DNA from: Edaphobacter sp. 12200R-103
GTDB taxonomy: Bacteria > Acidobacteriota > Terriglobia > Terriglobales > Acidobacteriaceae
Direction: 5' to 3'
Length of the DNA stretch: 64,000 nucleotides
Assembly (NCBI RefSeq): GCF_010093025.1
Contig: NZ_CP048114.1
Coordinates: forward strand, 4,154,001 to 4,218,000
Positions 1 to 8,120 of the stretch are shown here, piece after piece (position 1 is the stretch's first letter; each line of letters opens with the position of its first letter). The position numbers and the translations under genes were made by a program. The notes under the pieces are model-generated. The model was not told where the DNA came from. It did not search any database and was given only the letters and a program-made list of their open reading frames with translations.

Positions 1-408
1 TTCGATCCACGCGAGACGTGCCTCGGTCGAGGCGGAGAGATCGAAGTCATAGTATTCGCGAGAGATGTCGCGGCGGCAAGCAAAACGCTGTACGGCGAGT
101 GCGGCAAAGGAGGCACGGCCCAGCGCGGGATGCTCCCGCCGGAGCGCGTCGAGAAGCCGAATCCACATGACCGTGATGGTCTCGTGATAGCCGCTGGTGG
201 GAGTGTTCTTGCCGCCGACAGATTCGTTGTACCGCCGCACGCAGTTACGCATCTTTGCGAGCGCTGCCTCGCGGCCCATCTGATGAACGTAGCAGGCTCC
301 GGTCAGAAGGTGCGCGGCGTGGGTCCATTCGGCTTTGGGCAGCGTGCAGCCCTCAAAAGCGCTGATAAATTCGTCGATTTGCGCCTCTGTGATTGGAAGC
401 GTTGGCAT
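1..408 (-). CDS. conserved protein of unknown function, 3' end cut by window edge
   Basis: An open frame on the minus strand starts with ATG at 408 and runs without a stop off the left edge, so 136 residues are visible and the C-terminus is missing. The start is MPTLPITEAQ. The visible part is helical-looking and soluble, with a WTHAAHL segment near residue 28, a YNESVGGKNTPTSGYHET segment around 60-76, and no signal peptide or membrane segment. The His-rich WTHAAHL and GYHET stretches could be a metal or ligand site, but this is a guess. I do not recognise a named family. The frame is better than the plus-strand frame overlapping it, which has no recognisable domain. Downstream context is outside the window. 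Confidence 0.7.
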   Translation of the reverse strand, partial: MPTLPITEAQIDEFISAFEGCTLPKAEWTHAAHLLTGACYVHQMGREAALAKMRNCVRRYNESVGGKNTPTSGYHETITVMWIRLLDALRREHPALGRASFAALAVQRFACRRDISREYYDFDLSASTEARLAWIE

Positions 409-701
409 GCCGCCAGCATAAATGGGTTTTCCACGCGGTTCGCGCATCATCGTACGAAAGTTTTGTATGAGGATTTGCTCGCGCCAGGATTGGCAGAGAG
501 GCGAAATCAGGGAACGTCCCGGCTGTACCTCACACCCTTGCACGTTCTCACGGTGTTTAAGCGCGCGCGGTATCTGGAGCGCAAATCTCGGCAGGGTACA
601 GACATGTCTGCCCGGTTTGTTTCTCCACTCGAAGGTGATCCTTCTTACAAGTCCTCATATAGGAAGTAGTTTGCTCAAGCAGTCACTTTCGCGAACGGCA
701 T
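409..701. other. intergenic region without recognised gene
   Basis: About 290 bases between the start of the unknown gene at 408 and the 3' end of the AraC-type regulator. Short open frames occur on both strands but none has a convincing ribosome binding site or domain. It should hold the promoter of the gene at 408. I see no clear hexamers or strong hairpin. Confidence 0.4.
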
Positions 702-1682
702 TTATCGGGATGGATCGTAACTTTCAAAACCGCGTTTGAGATATTCGCCAGGGTTGGCCCCGACAACTCGCTTGAACGCCTTACTGAACGCGGCGTCGGA
801 CTCGTAACCGACCGACCGGGCAACATCGATGAGCTTCTTGTCGCGCTGTTCGAGTAACTGCATCGCCTTCTGCATCCGCCATTCAGTGACATACTCCAGC
901 GGTGTTTGCCCAAGAAGCTCTTTAAAGCGCGCTGCGAATGCGGAGCGAGACATACCCGCTGTTGTGGCCAGGGATTCGACCGTCCAGGGGGTGTTCACAC
1001 TGTCGTGAGCGGCGCTCAGGGCAGTGCCTATTTGAGGATCGAAGATCGCACGAAGCCATCCTTTGTTGCGTTCCGGTCCCGACGCGATATGCGCCCGGAG
1101 TGCCTGGATAAACAGAACTTCGCCTAGCCGAGCCGCAACGGCTTCGGACCCCGGCGCCTGTTCCGCCATTTCTGAGGCCAGCGCCTGCATGGTGGTATGA
1201 AGAGCAAGCGTGTGGGCCTGATCGGCCTTAATCAGAATGAAGCTCGGCAATAACTGAGTGATCGGCCTCAAACTGGCGTGATTAAAACTCAAGGAACCAC
1301 AGACGATCGTCGTCGGTGCGCCGCCACCGCCATAAAAAGCGACATTGCCATTGGCCGTGGCCCCGATCTCGCTGAAACTCCACTTCGGACGTGTCTGCGG
1401 GCTGTCACGCAAAATAATCGAAGTCCCCTTAGCCAACAAAAAGCAATCGCCACCGGTGAGGGGTATCGGCTCCGGAATACCTTCGACACTGAGCCAGCAG
1501 TTGCCGCGCAAAAGCATCGCGAAGTGCGCCAGATCCGTTGGGAAAGTCTTTTTGCCGGAAGGGGTGACTTTTTCTTCGGCCTGATTTTCCTGTTTCACAC
1601 CCCACGGGGCTGTAGCTTCGAGCCTGTGCAGACCGAAGGCGGTTACGTGCATCGTTCTGAAGATGTCAGTGATCGGGTCCAA
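702..1682 (-). CDS. AraC-family transcriptional regulator with N-terminal cupin-like domain
   Basis: A 326-residue regulator. The N-terminal 190 residues resemble the cupin_6 sensing domain found in many AraC regulators (HFAMLLRGNCWLSVEG and GDCFLLAKGT stretches). The C-terminal 100 residues hold two helix-turn-helix motifs: TVESLATTAGMSRSAFAARF around 235-254 and KLIDVARSVGYESDAAFSKA around 283-302, followed by the conserved GANPGEY turn. It is divergently arranged with the SDR gene that starts at 1802, with 119 bases between the start codons. In this family such pairs are often regulator and target, so control of the SDR gene is likely but not shown. The effector is unknown. Confidence 0.9.
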   Translation of the reverse strand: MDPITDIFRTMHVTAFGLHRLEATAPWGVKQENQAEEKVTPSGKKTFPTDLAHFAMLLRGNCWLSVEGIPEPIPLTGGDCFLLAKGTSIILRDSPQTRPKWSFSEIGATANGNVAFYGGGGAPTTIVCGSLSFNHASLRPITQLLPSFILIKADQAHTLALHTTMQALASEMAEQAPGSEAVAARLGEVLFIQALRAHIASGPERNKGWLRAIFDPQIGTALSAAHDSVNTPWTVESLATTAGMSRSAFAARFKELLGQTPLEYVTEWRMQKAMQLLEQRDKKLIDVARSVGYESDAAFSKAFKRVVGANPGEYLKRGFESYDPSR

Positions 1683-1801
1683 TATAACCTCTCATCTTGG
1701 ACGAATAAACAAAAGATTAGGACTTGCAGGCAGTTCTCGTCCACTGCCAAAGAAATCTACTCCTTTGTAGGAATGCTACACATCTACCGAAGGGAGTCAT
1801 C

Positions 1802-2536
1802 ATGGGAAAGCTTGAAGGTAAGGTTGCAGTCATCACGGGTGGATCGAGCGGCCTGGCGCTGGCCAGTGCCAGGCGGTTTGTTGAAGAGGGTGCCTACGTT
1901 TTCATCACGGGTAGGAGGCAGGAGCAGCTCGACGAGGCCGTCAAGCTGATTGGCCGGAACGTGACCGGCGTGCGCGGTGACGCGGCCAATCTCGATGACC
2001 TCGACCGTCTGTTCGACACGGTCAAGCGAGAAAAGGGCAGGATCGACGTCCTGTTTGCGAGCGCCGGCAGGGGCGAGGCCCTGCCACTGGGCGAGATTAC
2101 CGAGGAGCACTTCGATGCGACCTTCGGCCTGAATGCGCGCGGAACGCTGTTTACGGTTCAGAAGGCGTTGCCGCTGTTCAACGATGGCGGATCGATCATT
2201 ATGACCGGCTCGGTCGCTTCGGTGAAGGGTTTTCCCGGTTTCGGCGTGTATGCGGCGAGCAAGGCGGCGCTGCGCTCCTTCGCACGCACGTGGCTCAACG
2301 AACTGAAGGGCAGGAATATCCGGGTGAACGTGCTGGGTCCGGGGCCGATCGCTACACCAATGCAGGAAGAAGTTCTGACCAAGGAGGCGAAGGAGATGTT
2401 CGAATCCTTAATTCCGCGGGGAAAGATGGGGCAACCTGAAGAAATCGCAACGGTCGCGGTGTTTCTTGCTTCAGACGATTCGAGCTTCGTGAATGGAGTG
2501 GAGTTGAACGTCGACGGCGGCTTCTCAGCCATCTGA
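1802..2536 (+). CDS. SDR family NAD(P)-dependent oxidoreductase (paralogue 1)
   Basis: A 244-residue short-chain dehydrogenase. The start at 1802 is chosen because GAAGGGAG lies just upstream and MGKLEGKVAVITGG is the usual beginning; an in-frame earlier start at 1724 would add an unlikely leader. Dinucleotide motif is T12-GGSSGLA-19, so the third glycine of TGxxxGxG is Ala19. Catalytic Ser137, Tyr150 and Lys154 (YAASK) and Asn111 are present. The usual NNAG motif reads ASAG (86-89). Arg38-Arg39 after the second strand suggest NADPH preference. Substrate unknown. A close paralogue lies at 20963-21709. The gene is divergent from an AraC regulator and is followed by a long hairpin at 2546-2583. 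Confidence 0.9.
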   Translation: MGKLEGKVAVITGGSSGLALASARRFVEEGAYVFITGRRQEQLDEAVKLIGRNVTGVRGDAANLDDLDRLFDTVKREKGRIDVLFASAGRGEALPLGEITEEHFDATFGLNARGTLFTVQKALPLFNDGGSIIMTGSVASVKGFPGFGVYAASKAALRSFARTWLNELKGRNIRVNVLGPGPIATPMQEEVLTKEAKEMFESLIPRGKMGQPEEIATVAVFLASDDSSFVNGVELNVDGGFSAI

Positions 2537-2545
2537 TATCAGCGG

Positions 2546-2583
2546 ATCTCGGTGAGTGCATGATCGAATGCACTCATCGAGAT
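2546..2583. repeat. 16-bp imperfect hairpin, repeat-family member, possible terminator
   Basis: Left arm 2546-2561 (ATCTCGGTGAGTGCAT) pairs with right arm 2568-2583 (ATGCACTCATCGAGAT), 15 of 16 positions matching plus a G-T wobble, with a six-base loop. It lies 10 bases after the SDR stop. No T-run follows, so termination is uncertain. The arms share the ATCTCG and GAGTGCA blocks with the perfect hairpin at 8121-8157 and the GAGTGCATTG core of the dispersed repeats. Confidence 0.75.
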
Positions 2584-2600
2584 CCGATCAGTAACGATAT

Positions 2601-2656
2601 GTCGGCTTGTCATCAGGAATCCATTGATGATGAGAACGGCGTTTCTCGTTAGTTAT
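2601..2656 (+). repeat. dispersed repeat module D, copy 1
   Basis: A 56-base stretch beginning GTCGGCTTGTCATCAGGAAT that matches 20109-20164 with about seven differences and no gaps, counted by eye. This copy sits 65 bases past the end of SDR paralogue 1; the other sits just beyond the TetR gene that faces SDR paralogue 2. No open frame is shared, so it is a noncoding repeat. Confidence 0.75.
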
Positions 2657-2749
2657 GAATTCTCAGTTAGAGATAGGCTGCGCACGATGGGCATGTGATC
2701 TTTGCCGGTCTCTCGATGCATTGAGTGACGAAGGCACAGAGCGGGAAAC

Positions 2750-3819
2750 TTAATGATCGCCCTCGACAGCTGCTCTGACAGTCCGCAGATTTTCAGGGGT
2801 CGCAGGAATAACGCCGCAATAATGCGGGGAAACCGGGTCTGAATCCTCTTTGAAAAGCAATATCTCCGTCGGTGCGATTGGATCCAACCCCGACCATATG
2901 GCACGAACATCGCCGGAGTGCCACGAACCCGATCCCTTCAGGCTTTCAACTAACCGCGCAGGGTACGGGGACCACTGACGCTTTTGGACGTTGGGTTTCT
3001 CAACTTGCACAAGGGCGACATGCTCCGAAGCTTCTACCAGGTCTTCAAGCGGGTATGTGCACTCTCCGATTCGTCTCCTGATTACGGAAACACCCTTACT
3101 CTCTGCTGTGTATTTTGCCCAGGCGGATGGCAGCAAATCGCCCATCTCTCTACATGGAACCCAACGTGTTATGCACGAAAAGTTGACCGCAGTCAGCCAT
3201 TCGACGTCTTCTTGCTTCGTTGCTGCGGTGAATTGCGTGAAGAAGTAGCCAATCGTTCCCGTCCTTAGAACTGTGCGGTATTCCGGATGCGGATCTTTCT
3301 CCGGCCAGAGATCGTACGGCTCAAGATCGCGTGTAGGTGTACCTATCACACGGCTAAAGAGTGACCCTCCGGCGGGTGTATTCGTTCCGAGCGAAAACGA
3401 AGTCTCGATGACCAAATTATTCTGAAGGCGGAAGCCTCCTTCGACATCGGTCAGGTGAGCGCCTAGCAATGTTGCTGCCATTCGCTCAGTTCGAACGAAG
3501 AGATTAAAAAATCGATCAGAAATTACGATTGGCCCGGTCACCATTCCTACCGAGTTGAAGTGAATCCCATAATCACAATGATCCACGTCGCACGTGCCTC
3601 TGTAGCCACCCCACCTACCCAACGCTGCATCAATGTTTGTGCATCGCTCCAGGAACTCCTTTCCAACTGCAGCCCTCGGAGGTCTGAGAGCAAATTCTCA
3701 GCCCGTCTCCGCGTAATCCGCTGGCTTATCTGTACCGTCGCAAGGAGGACGAGGTATATAACCAGCAGGCTGGTCAGCACCCACTTGCACAATTTCCATC
3801 CATTCGAAAGGGGAATCAT
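2750..3819 (-). pseudogene. membrane-anchored protein of unknown function, split by a single-base frameshift
   Basis: Two overlapping minus-strand frames form one protein. The first part starts with ATG at 3819 and holds a cytoplasmic start, one membrane segment around residues 13-29 and a helical stretch ending LMQRW. The second part continues as GRWGGYRGTCDVDHCDYG and runs to the stop at 2750. In between, reading the G-run at 3618-3620 (minus strand TTGGG) as four G instead of three restores RWGRWGGYRGT in one frame, giving about 356 residues. I recognise the pattern, membrane anchor then RWG..G.Y.G.C...CDY, as one seen in acidobacterial proteins of unknown function, but cannot name a family. 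Either a true inactivation or a homopolymer sequencing error would explain it. Confidence 0.75.
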
Positions 3820-3957
3820 GCCGATTTATACACCCTCTCGGGTTCGTGCGGTTCCCCTGTCCGAAAAGGGATATGGCTCTGCTTTGTCCGCTAAGTCGGG
3901 CACCTCGAACAATGACGAAGAGCAGGCAGAGGGGACAGCTACAGAATCGGTCCTGAC

Positions 3958-3999
3958 AAGTCGGCTTAGCGGAAGAGAAACAAAAAAGCGGCGGATCCG
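3958..3999 (+). repeat. dispersed repeat module B, copy 1
   Basis: A 42-base stretch beginning AAGTCGGCTTAGCGGAAGAG that is identical to 7831-7872 except for one base. A weaker relative is at about 15902-15935. It is intergenic and does not encode a common peptide in a plausible gene. Confidence 0.85.
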
Positions 4000-4106
4000 T
4001 GAATACGAGCCACTCATCTAAACCTCTACCGCTGTCTGCCAGCTCGGCCTCTCCCGCGACACGTTCCAAGAGACTTACCTTGATCGGAAAACCCAAAAGG
4101 GTGCAA

Positions 4107-4130
4107 ATGGACACAGACTTGTGTCCATTT
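4107..4130. repeat. short hairpin downstream of alpha/beta hydrolase 1
   Basis: AATGGACACA at 4106-4115 faces TGTGTCCATT at 4122-4131, a 10-base perfect inverted repeat with a six-base spacer (GACTTG). For the minus-strand hydrolase gene ending at 4156 it lies 25 bases beyond the stop and could act as a terminator or mRNA 3' stabiliser. No T-run is present on that strand. Confidence 0.55.
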
Positions 4131-4155
4131 GCAAAATACTTCCCGGGTCGATCTA

Positions 4156-4989
4156 TTACCGCCCTTCGACGGATGTCGCCGCCTGCTCGATAAACTGTGC
4201 GACTCTCCGCGGCTCTTGAAGCATTGCGAGATGGCAGGTCGGCAAAGTGATGGTGGTGGCGTTGATTTTCTGCGCCATCTGCTCCTCCAGACCTGCGGTA
4301 ATCGCCTTGTCTTGAGCGGCGACGATGAACCATGAAGGTTTCGTCCGCCAGGCAGGTGTGACAGTCGGTGTTGCCGAGAGCACAGCAACAGACGCGGGCC
4401 CCTGGGTTACTGTCAGCAGCGCCTGCTCAGGTTTCGGTAAGTCTTGAGCAAAGGCTTCGGCCACGCCTTGCGCGGAGATGGTGACGAATTGAAAGGCTGG
4501 ATCGAAGTTAAGAAACGGTGTGAGCGGAGATGGGGTCTTCAGCGTTCCGAGCAGGGACAGCGCGGACTCGCCGGTGTCGGGGGCAAATGCGGCAACATAA
4601 ACCAGGCCCACGACATTTGCATCATTCCCGGGCGTGTCTCCGATGACAACACCTCCATACGAGTGTCCGACGAGCAGCACTGGACCCGGGTATGCCGTGG
4701 TAATGCGGGCGATCGCACGCTCCGTTACAGCGTCATCATCTGCAAGGGACGTAAGAGGCAGTTGCACTGCGATGACATGGTATCCGTCCTTCTCCAGCAG
4801 CGGAATCACGCCGGACCAGCTTGATCCGTCGGCCCATGCTCCGTGAACCAGCACGATGTTTCTGACGCCGCGGCTGGCCTTATCTTGCGATGATTCTGGG
4901 TTTTGTTGGGCATAGCCAACGTTATGGAATCCTGCCGTCAGCAGAAGTCCGGCACTCAACACTTCCCGGATTACTTTTCCTATTTTCAT
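4156..4989 (-). CDS. secreted alpha/beta-fold hydrolase (tandem copy 1)
   Basis: A 277-residue alpha/beta hydrolase with a signal peptide (hydrophobic stretch 10-20, likely cleavage after GYA at 27), so probably periplasmic or secreted. The oxyanion region is HGAW at 49-52, the nucleophile elbow GHSYGG has Ser110, and Asp227 and His253 complete a likely triad. It resembles the salicylate esterase/hydroxynitrile lyase-like group of small bacterial hydrolases; no substrate can be assigned. AGGAAAGGGATG lies just upstream of the ATG at 4989. It is next to a close paralogue (5076-5867), 86 bases apart and in the same direction, with the same HGAWADGSSWS and GHSYGG blocks, which indicates tandem duplication. 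Confidence 0.9.
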   Translation of the reverse strand: MKIGKVIREVLSAGLLLTAGFHNVGYAQQNPESSQDKASRGVRNIVLVHGAWADGSSWSGVIPLLEKDGYHVIAVQLPLTSLADDDAVTERAIARITTAYPGPVLLVGHSYGGVVIGDTPGNDANVVGLVYVAAFAPDTGESALSLLGTLKTPSPLTPFLNFDPAFQFVTISAQGVAEAFAQDLPKPEQALLTVTQGPASVAVLSATPTVTPAWRTKPSWFIVAAQDKAITAGLEEQMAQKINATTITLPTCHLAMLQEPRRVAQFIEQAATSVEGR

Positions 4990-5075
4990 AAATCATCCCT
5001 TTCCTATGTTGCGTTCTTCATGGCGTACGTTGGAAGGTTCGGCCAACGTGCTTTGGGGCTCGGGTTGGCTCTTCT

Positions 5076-5867
5076 CTAGTTCCTGCCGGCCTTTGACGCG
5101 GCGTCGAGGATCACAGCGGCGACCTTCGACGGTTGCGCCAGCATGATTACGTGGCTGGAGGTGACAATGGTAGTTGTCGCTCCGATTTTCTTCGCCTGAG
5201 ACGCTTCGAGATCGGGTGATATAGCCCGGTCATTTGCGGCGATGATGTACCAGGACGGTTTCGACTTCCAGGCTGGAGTCGTAACCTCTCCCTTCATTGC
5301 GGCAACGCTAACCGGCACCTGCGTCGCGGTCAGAACCTCAATTTCCTTGGCGGGTAAGTCCTGGGCGAAATCCTCCGCAACTCCCTTCGGAGTCAGTTTG
5401 AGGAAACCACTTTTGTCAGGACGCAACTCTGCCCCGATCGGTGTTGCAACGCTAGTAATGAGGCCGAAGGTCGATTCTCCCTGATCCGGAGCTACGGCCG
5501 ACACATAGACCAGTCCGGCCACTTTGGCATCATTGCCAGCTTCGGTGATGACAGCTCCGCCGTACGAGTGCCCGACCAGCAATACCGGCCCGTCCTCAAG
5601 AGCAATGGCCCGTTGCGTTGCTGCAACATCGTCGGCGAAGGACGTCAGCGGAATCTGAACCGAGACGACATGAAGCCCCTTCGCCTCCAGCAATGGAATC
5701 ACCTTCGACCAACTCGAACCGTCGGCCCATGCCCCATGAATCAGAAGGACCGTTTTTGTTCCGTGAGGGGATGGTGTTTGTGCCGTCGCCCTGGCGGCAG
5801 GGCTGATAATTGCGAGTAGCGCGACACACGTCGACACTACGTTTCGAACAAGCTTGAATGCATGCAT
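5076..5867 (-). CDS. secreted alpha/beta-fold hydrolase (tandem copy 2)
   Basis: A 263-residue paralogue of the gene at 4156-4989. Signal peptide with hydrophobic core about 10-22 and likely cleavage after ATA near 29. HGAWADGSSWS at 44-54, nucleophile Ser101 in GHSYGG, probable Asp213 and His239. The start ATG at 5867 has a good AGGAG seven bases upstream. It is probably the first gene of a two-gene transcript with copy 1. The AraC regulator upstream at 6091-7011 is in the same direction and may control the pair. Substrate unknown; the tandem copies differ most in the cap region (residues about 120-180), which suggests they act on different esters. Confidence 0.9.
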   Translation of the reverse strand: MHAFKLVRNVVSTCVALLAIISPAARATAQTPSPHGTKTVLLIHGAWADGSSWSKVIPLLEAKGLHVVSVQIPLTSFADDVAATQRAIALEDGPVLLVGHSYGGAVITEAGNDAKVAGLVYVSAVAPDQGESTFGLITSVATPIGAELRPDKSGFLKLTPKGVAEDFAQDLPAKEIEVLTATQVPVSVAAMKGEVTTPAWKSKPSWYIIAANDRAISPDLEASQAKKIGATTTIVTSSHVIMLAQPSKVAAVILDAASKAGRN

Positions 5868-6090
5868 TGTTTTCTCCTGGGTGTAGGGAAGATCCGTGCA
5901 GGACTTGAAATGCCTCGGCTAGAGCCCGTAGGGCCCAGCGAATGGGCACAACCACATTTCCTGTGGTCATTCTCACGTTCGCTATCCTGCACTCTTTGAG
6001 GCTAGGTTTGGAGGAGGGGAGCCTCTAGACGATAACCATCATAGGCTGGCGATTTCTGCTTGAATGTCGTGGGAGAATCGCCCGCAAAGG

Positions 6091-7011
6091 CTATGCGGCC
6101 ACGTGTCGTCCCCGCCGCCATATGCCCGGAGTTACCCCGTGAATTCGTTTGAAGGAACGGTTGAGCGCAGATTGATCCGCGAATCCGCACCGAATGGCGA
6201 TGTCGGCAAGGGGTAGGCGCGAATTCGTCATCAGGTCTCTGGCCCTATCCACGCGGCGCTCAATCAACCACCGATAAGGAGGCGTGCGAAATGTTTGTTT
6301 GAAGGCCCGGGAGAAGTGGCTTACGGATAATTCACATGCTTCCGCGACCTGCTGGAGGGCGATATCGCCATCCAGATGAGCTTCCAATAACTCTGTTGCT
6401 CTTCGCATCTGCAGAGACGAGAGCCCGCCCCGAAACTGGGGAGCCGACATTCTTACGCCGCCATACGAGCAGACAAAATGAGAGTTCAAAGCCTGCAAGA
6501 CATGGTCCAGAAAGATCTTCGAAGCGTGAAGGGGGCGCTCCAGCGCCGACACGAGGGGCTGCCCGAGGTGGTGGACGACAGAATCAAACCCTCCCTGCGG
6601 CCACACCAATTGCGGCACTCGCGGCGCGCGATGAGCATAGGCAACTTCATCCAGAGCAGCCTGAGTGACGTATAGAACCAGTGCATCGAAGGGATTCGGA
6701 AGCAGCACGGCTGGCTCCTCCGTCAAGTCGATTGCGCTGACTCCACCGACTGGGTAAGGACCACTCGATACCTTTTTCCTGCCATAGAATTGCTCGATGA
6801 AAGGGATTGGTTTGAGTTGTAACACAACAATGTGCCCACGTTCGCCGACAACCGGCTGCGTCATTTCTGGAAGGCCGACGGTACTCCGAATCCTGCCAAA
6901 CGAGAACGGAGCGCGTCCGGACAGACGAAAGTCTGCCGTAGGTGAGTCCCTGAGATACAGCGTGTCGGCGAGTTGACTCCAAACGGTGGGAACTTCGGTG
7001 GCTGTATTCAT
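6091..7011 (-). CDS. AraC-family transcriptional regulator
   Basis: A 306-residue AraC regulator with the DNA-binding domain in the last 105 residues: first helix-turn-helix IALQQVAEACELSVSHFSRA, then LPLADIAIRCGFADQSALNR, ending GVTPGIWRRGR. The N-terminal domain (1-190) is the variable ligand domain and shows no named motif. It is divergent from the TetR gene at 7121 (109 bases between starts) and lies upstream of two hydrolases in the same direction. It may regulate either side. The ending RRGRHVAA is typical of the HTH_18 group seen with soluble-effector AraC proteins. Confidence 0.88.
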   Translation of the reverse strand: MNTATEVPTVWSQLADTLYLRDSPTADFRLSGRAPFSFGRIRSTVGLPEMTQPVVGERGHIVVLQLKPIPFIEQFYGRKKVSSGPYPVGGVSAIDLTEEPAVLLPNPFDALVLYVTQAALDEVAYAHRAPRVPQLVWPQGGFDSVVHHLGQPLVSALERPLHASKIFLDHVLQALNSHFVCSYGGVRMSAPQFRGGLSSLQMRRATELLEAHLDGDIALQQVAEACELSVSHFSRAFKQTFRTPPYRWLIERRVDRARDLMTNSRLPLADIAIRCGFADQSALNRSFKRIHGVTPGIWRRGRHVAA

Positions 7012-7066
7012 AGATGGGTGACCTCAATCCTCTTCAATTGAATGGGGCCCAGGATTCCAGTCTATA

Positions 7067-7090
7067 TTTAGAGGTTGTGTGTACTCTAAA
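7067..7090. promoter_or_regulatory. probable TetR operator upstream of the TetR gene
   Basis: TTTAGAG at 7067-7073 and CTCTAAA at 7084-7090 form a perfect 7-base inverted repeat with a 10-base spacer, 31 bases before the TetR start at 7121 and 56 bases from the divergent AraC start. Placement and symmetry fit a dimeric TetR site controlling its own gene and perhaps the AraC gene. Inferred from sequence only. Confidence 0.55.
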
Positions 7091-7120
7091 AGCGACAAAA
7101 TATCTGCTTGAGGGCGAAGA

Positions 7121-7705
7121 ATGCGAAAGTCACGAGCCGAGACAGCCGAAACCAGAGCAAGGATCCTCTCGACCGCCTCAAAGATGTTTTTGGACAGAGG
7201 TCTGGGGGCGGTCGGCATGCGCGATGTGATGGCCGGTGCAAGTCTCACTCCGGGTGGGTTTTACCGGCATTTCCGATCGAAGGACCGGCTGATCGCTGAA
7301 GCAAGCAGTGCCGCATTGGACCGAGCGTTCGTCATGCTAGAGGGCGAAACCGCGGGCAAATCGCAAGCCCAGGCTGTCGAGAGAATTGTTTCTGTCTACC
7401 TGGGGCAGTCGCAAGTCGCCGGTAAACCCTACCTTTGCCCTCTCGCTATGATTGGCGCCGAACTCCGCCACTCGGACCCGCAAGTGCGGGCAATTGCCAT
7501 CAACGGCTACCAGCGCATCGTTCAGCTCATTGCAAGTCGTCTCGAAAACCGGACAAAGCGTGCAGCTTTGGTGACTGCAGGCGGCATTGTCAGCACGCTC
7601 GTGGGCGCTGTTACGCTTGCTGAAATCGCACCGGAGCCGGCCATCGCCAGCGCCATCCTTAGCAAGGCTAAGGCACTTATCACAGAGCTTGTTGGTCGGC
7701 CGTAA
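7121..7705 (+). CDS. TetR/AcrR-family transcriptional regulator
   Basis: A 194-residue regulator. The N-terminal 50 residues hold the TetR helix-turn-helix: ETRARILSTASKMFLDRG, then VGMRDVMAGASLTPGGFYRH and the FRSKDRL turn. The rest is the ligand/dimer domain with YLCPLAMIGAEL, resembling the group of TetR regulators that carry a Cys in this position (LmrA/YxaF-like). The ATG at 7121 follows GAGGGCGAAG. An inverted repeat at 7067-7090 is a likely autoregulatory operator. There is no co-directional target next to it; the next plus-strand space is repeat-rich intergenic DNA, so the target is either the AraC gene or lies elsewhere. Confidence 0.9.
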   Translation: MRKSRAETAETRARILSTASKMFLDRGLGAVGMRDVMAGASLTPGGFYRHFRSKDRLIAEASSAALDRAFVMLEGETAGKSQAQAVERIVSVYLGQSQVAGKPYLCPLAMIGAELRHSDPQVRAIAINGYQRIVQLIASRLENRTKRAALVTAGGIVSTLVGAVTLAEIAPEPAIASAILSKAKALITELVGRP

Positions 7706-7786
7706 GTCTTTTGAAGTTCAGCTTTCCAAAGTATAGAAACCGCACTAGCGATGCGCGGATGTTGCCGGAAACGCTTCTGAATACGC

Positions 7787-7808
7787 GAAATCGCCATTGC
7801 GCTCATCC
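7787..7808 (+). repeat. dispersed repeat module A, divergent copy
   Basis: AATCGCCATTGCGCTCATCC differs by few bases from ATCGCCAATGCACTCATC at 15857. It is followed after about 25 bases by module B, as it is at 15857-15935, so the two modules travel in the same order. Confidence 0.55.
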
Positions 7809-7830
7809 AAGGAAACCGATTGGTAGCGGG

Positions 7831-7872
7831 AAGTCGGCTTAGCGGAAGAGAAACAAAAAAGCGGCGGCTCCG
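7831..7872 (+). repeat. dispersed repeat module B, copy 2
   Basis: Matches 3958-3999 at 41 of 42 positions, the only change being A to C near the 3' end. Both copies are intergenic. Confidence 0.85.
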
Positions 7873-7884
7873 AGAAGGAGACTG

Positions 7885-8017
7885 GATCGCTCTCCCGCTG
7901 GAAGGCGAGAGGGGAGAGCATGATGACAGGATGCTGGTCGTGCTGCGAATCTCTCCGTGCGAATTCCCCCATTAGCCCGGCTGAGTGTGCAGCTTCCGGA
8001 ATTGGATTTTATGAGAC
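7885..8017 (+). repeat. 133-base dispersed repeat module C, copy 1
   Basis: Aligns end to end with 17311-17443, also 133 bases, at roughly four positions in five by eye. The first 70 bases are the best conserved. Both copies contain GCTCTCC near the left end and GGAGAGC about 25 bases later, an inverted repeat, and both end with TTTATGAGAC. Noncoding. Confidence 0.8.
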
Positions 8018-8046
8018 GAATGTCCGAGGGTCAGTTCAAACCCTTA

Positions 8047-8081
8047 CTCGATGAGTGCATTGCCCGTTCTCGTCAATTGAG
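8047..8081 (-). repeat. dispersed repeat module A, inverted copy
   Basis: CTCGATGAGTGCATTG followed by TTCTCGTCAATT. The same pair of blocks with a short spacer occurs at 9738-9770 and 12707-12733. On the opposite strand it gives the GCAATGCACTCATCGAG form found at 15857 and 2568. Confidence 0.7.
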
Positions 8082-8120
8082 ATCTGGTCACTTTTTCCCG
8101 CAAATAACAGCTCTTAACGC

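Larger units (their letters stand above)
3820..4155. other. intergenic region holding repeat module B
   Basis: About 340 bases between the 5' end of the frameshifted gene and the 3' end of the hydrolase at 4156. It contains a copy of the 42-base repeat described at 3958-3999. At 4107-4130 there is also an inverted repeat, ATGGACACA..TGTGTCCAT, that can form a compact hairpin. Open frames here look spurious: they translate the repeat and have no domain. Confidence 0.5.

Noticed and set aside
3826..4017. 63-codon minus-strand frame
   Set aside because: Falls mostly within a dispersed repeat and has no start signal.
7745..7972. 75-codon minus-strand frame sharing a segment with a frame at 3826-4017
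   Set aside because: The shared segment is the translation of repeat module B; there is no ribosome site and no other similarity.
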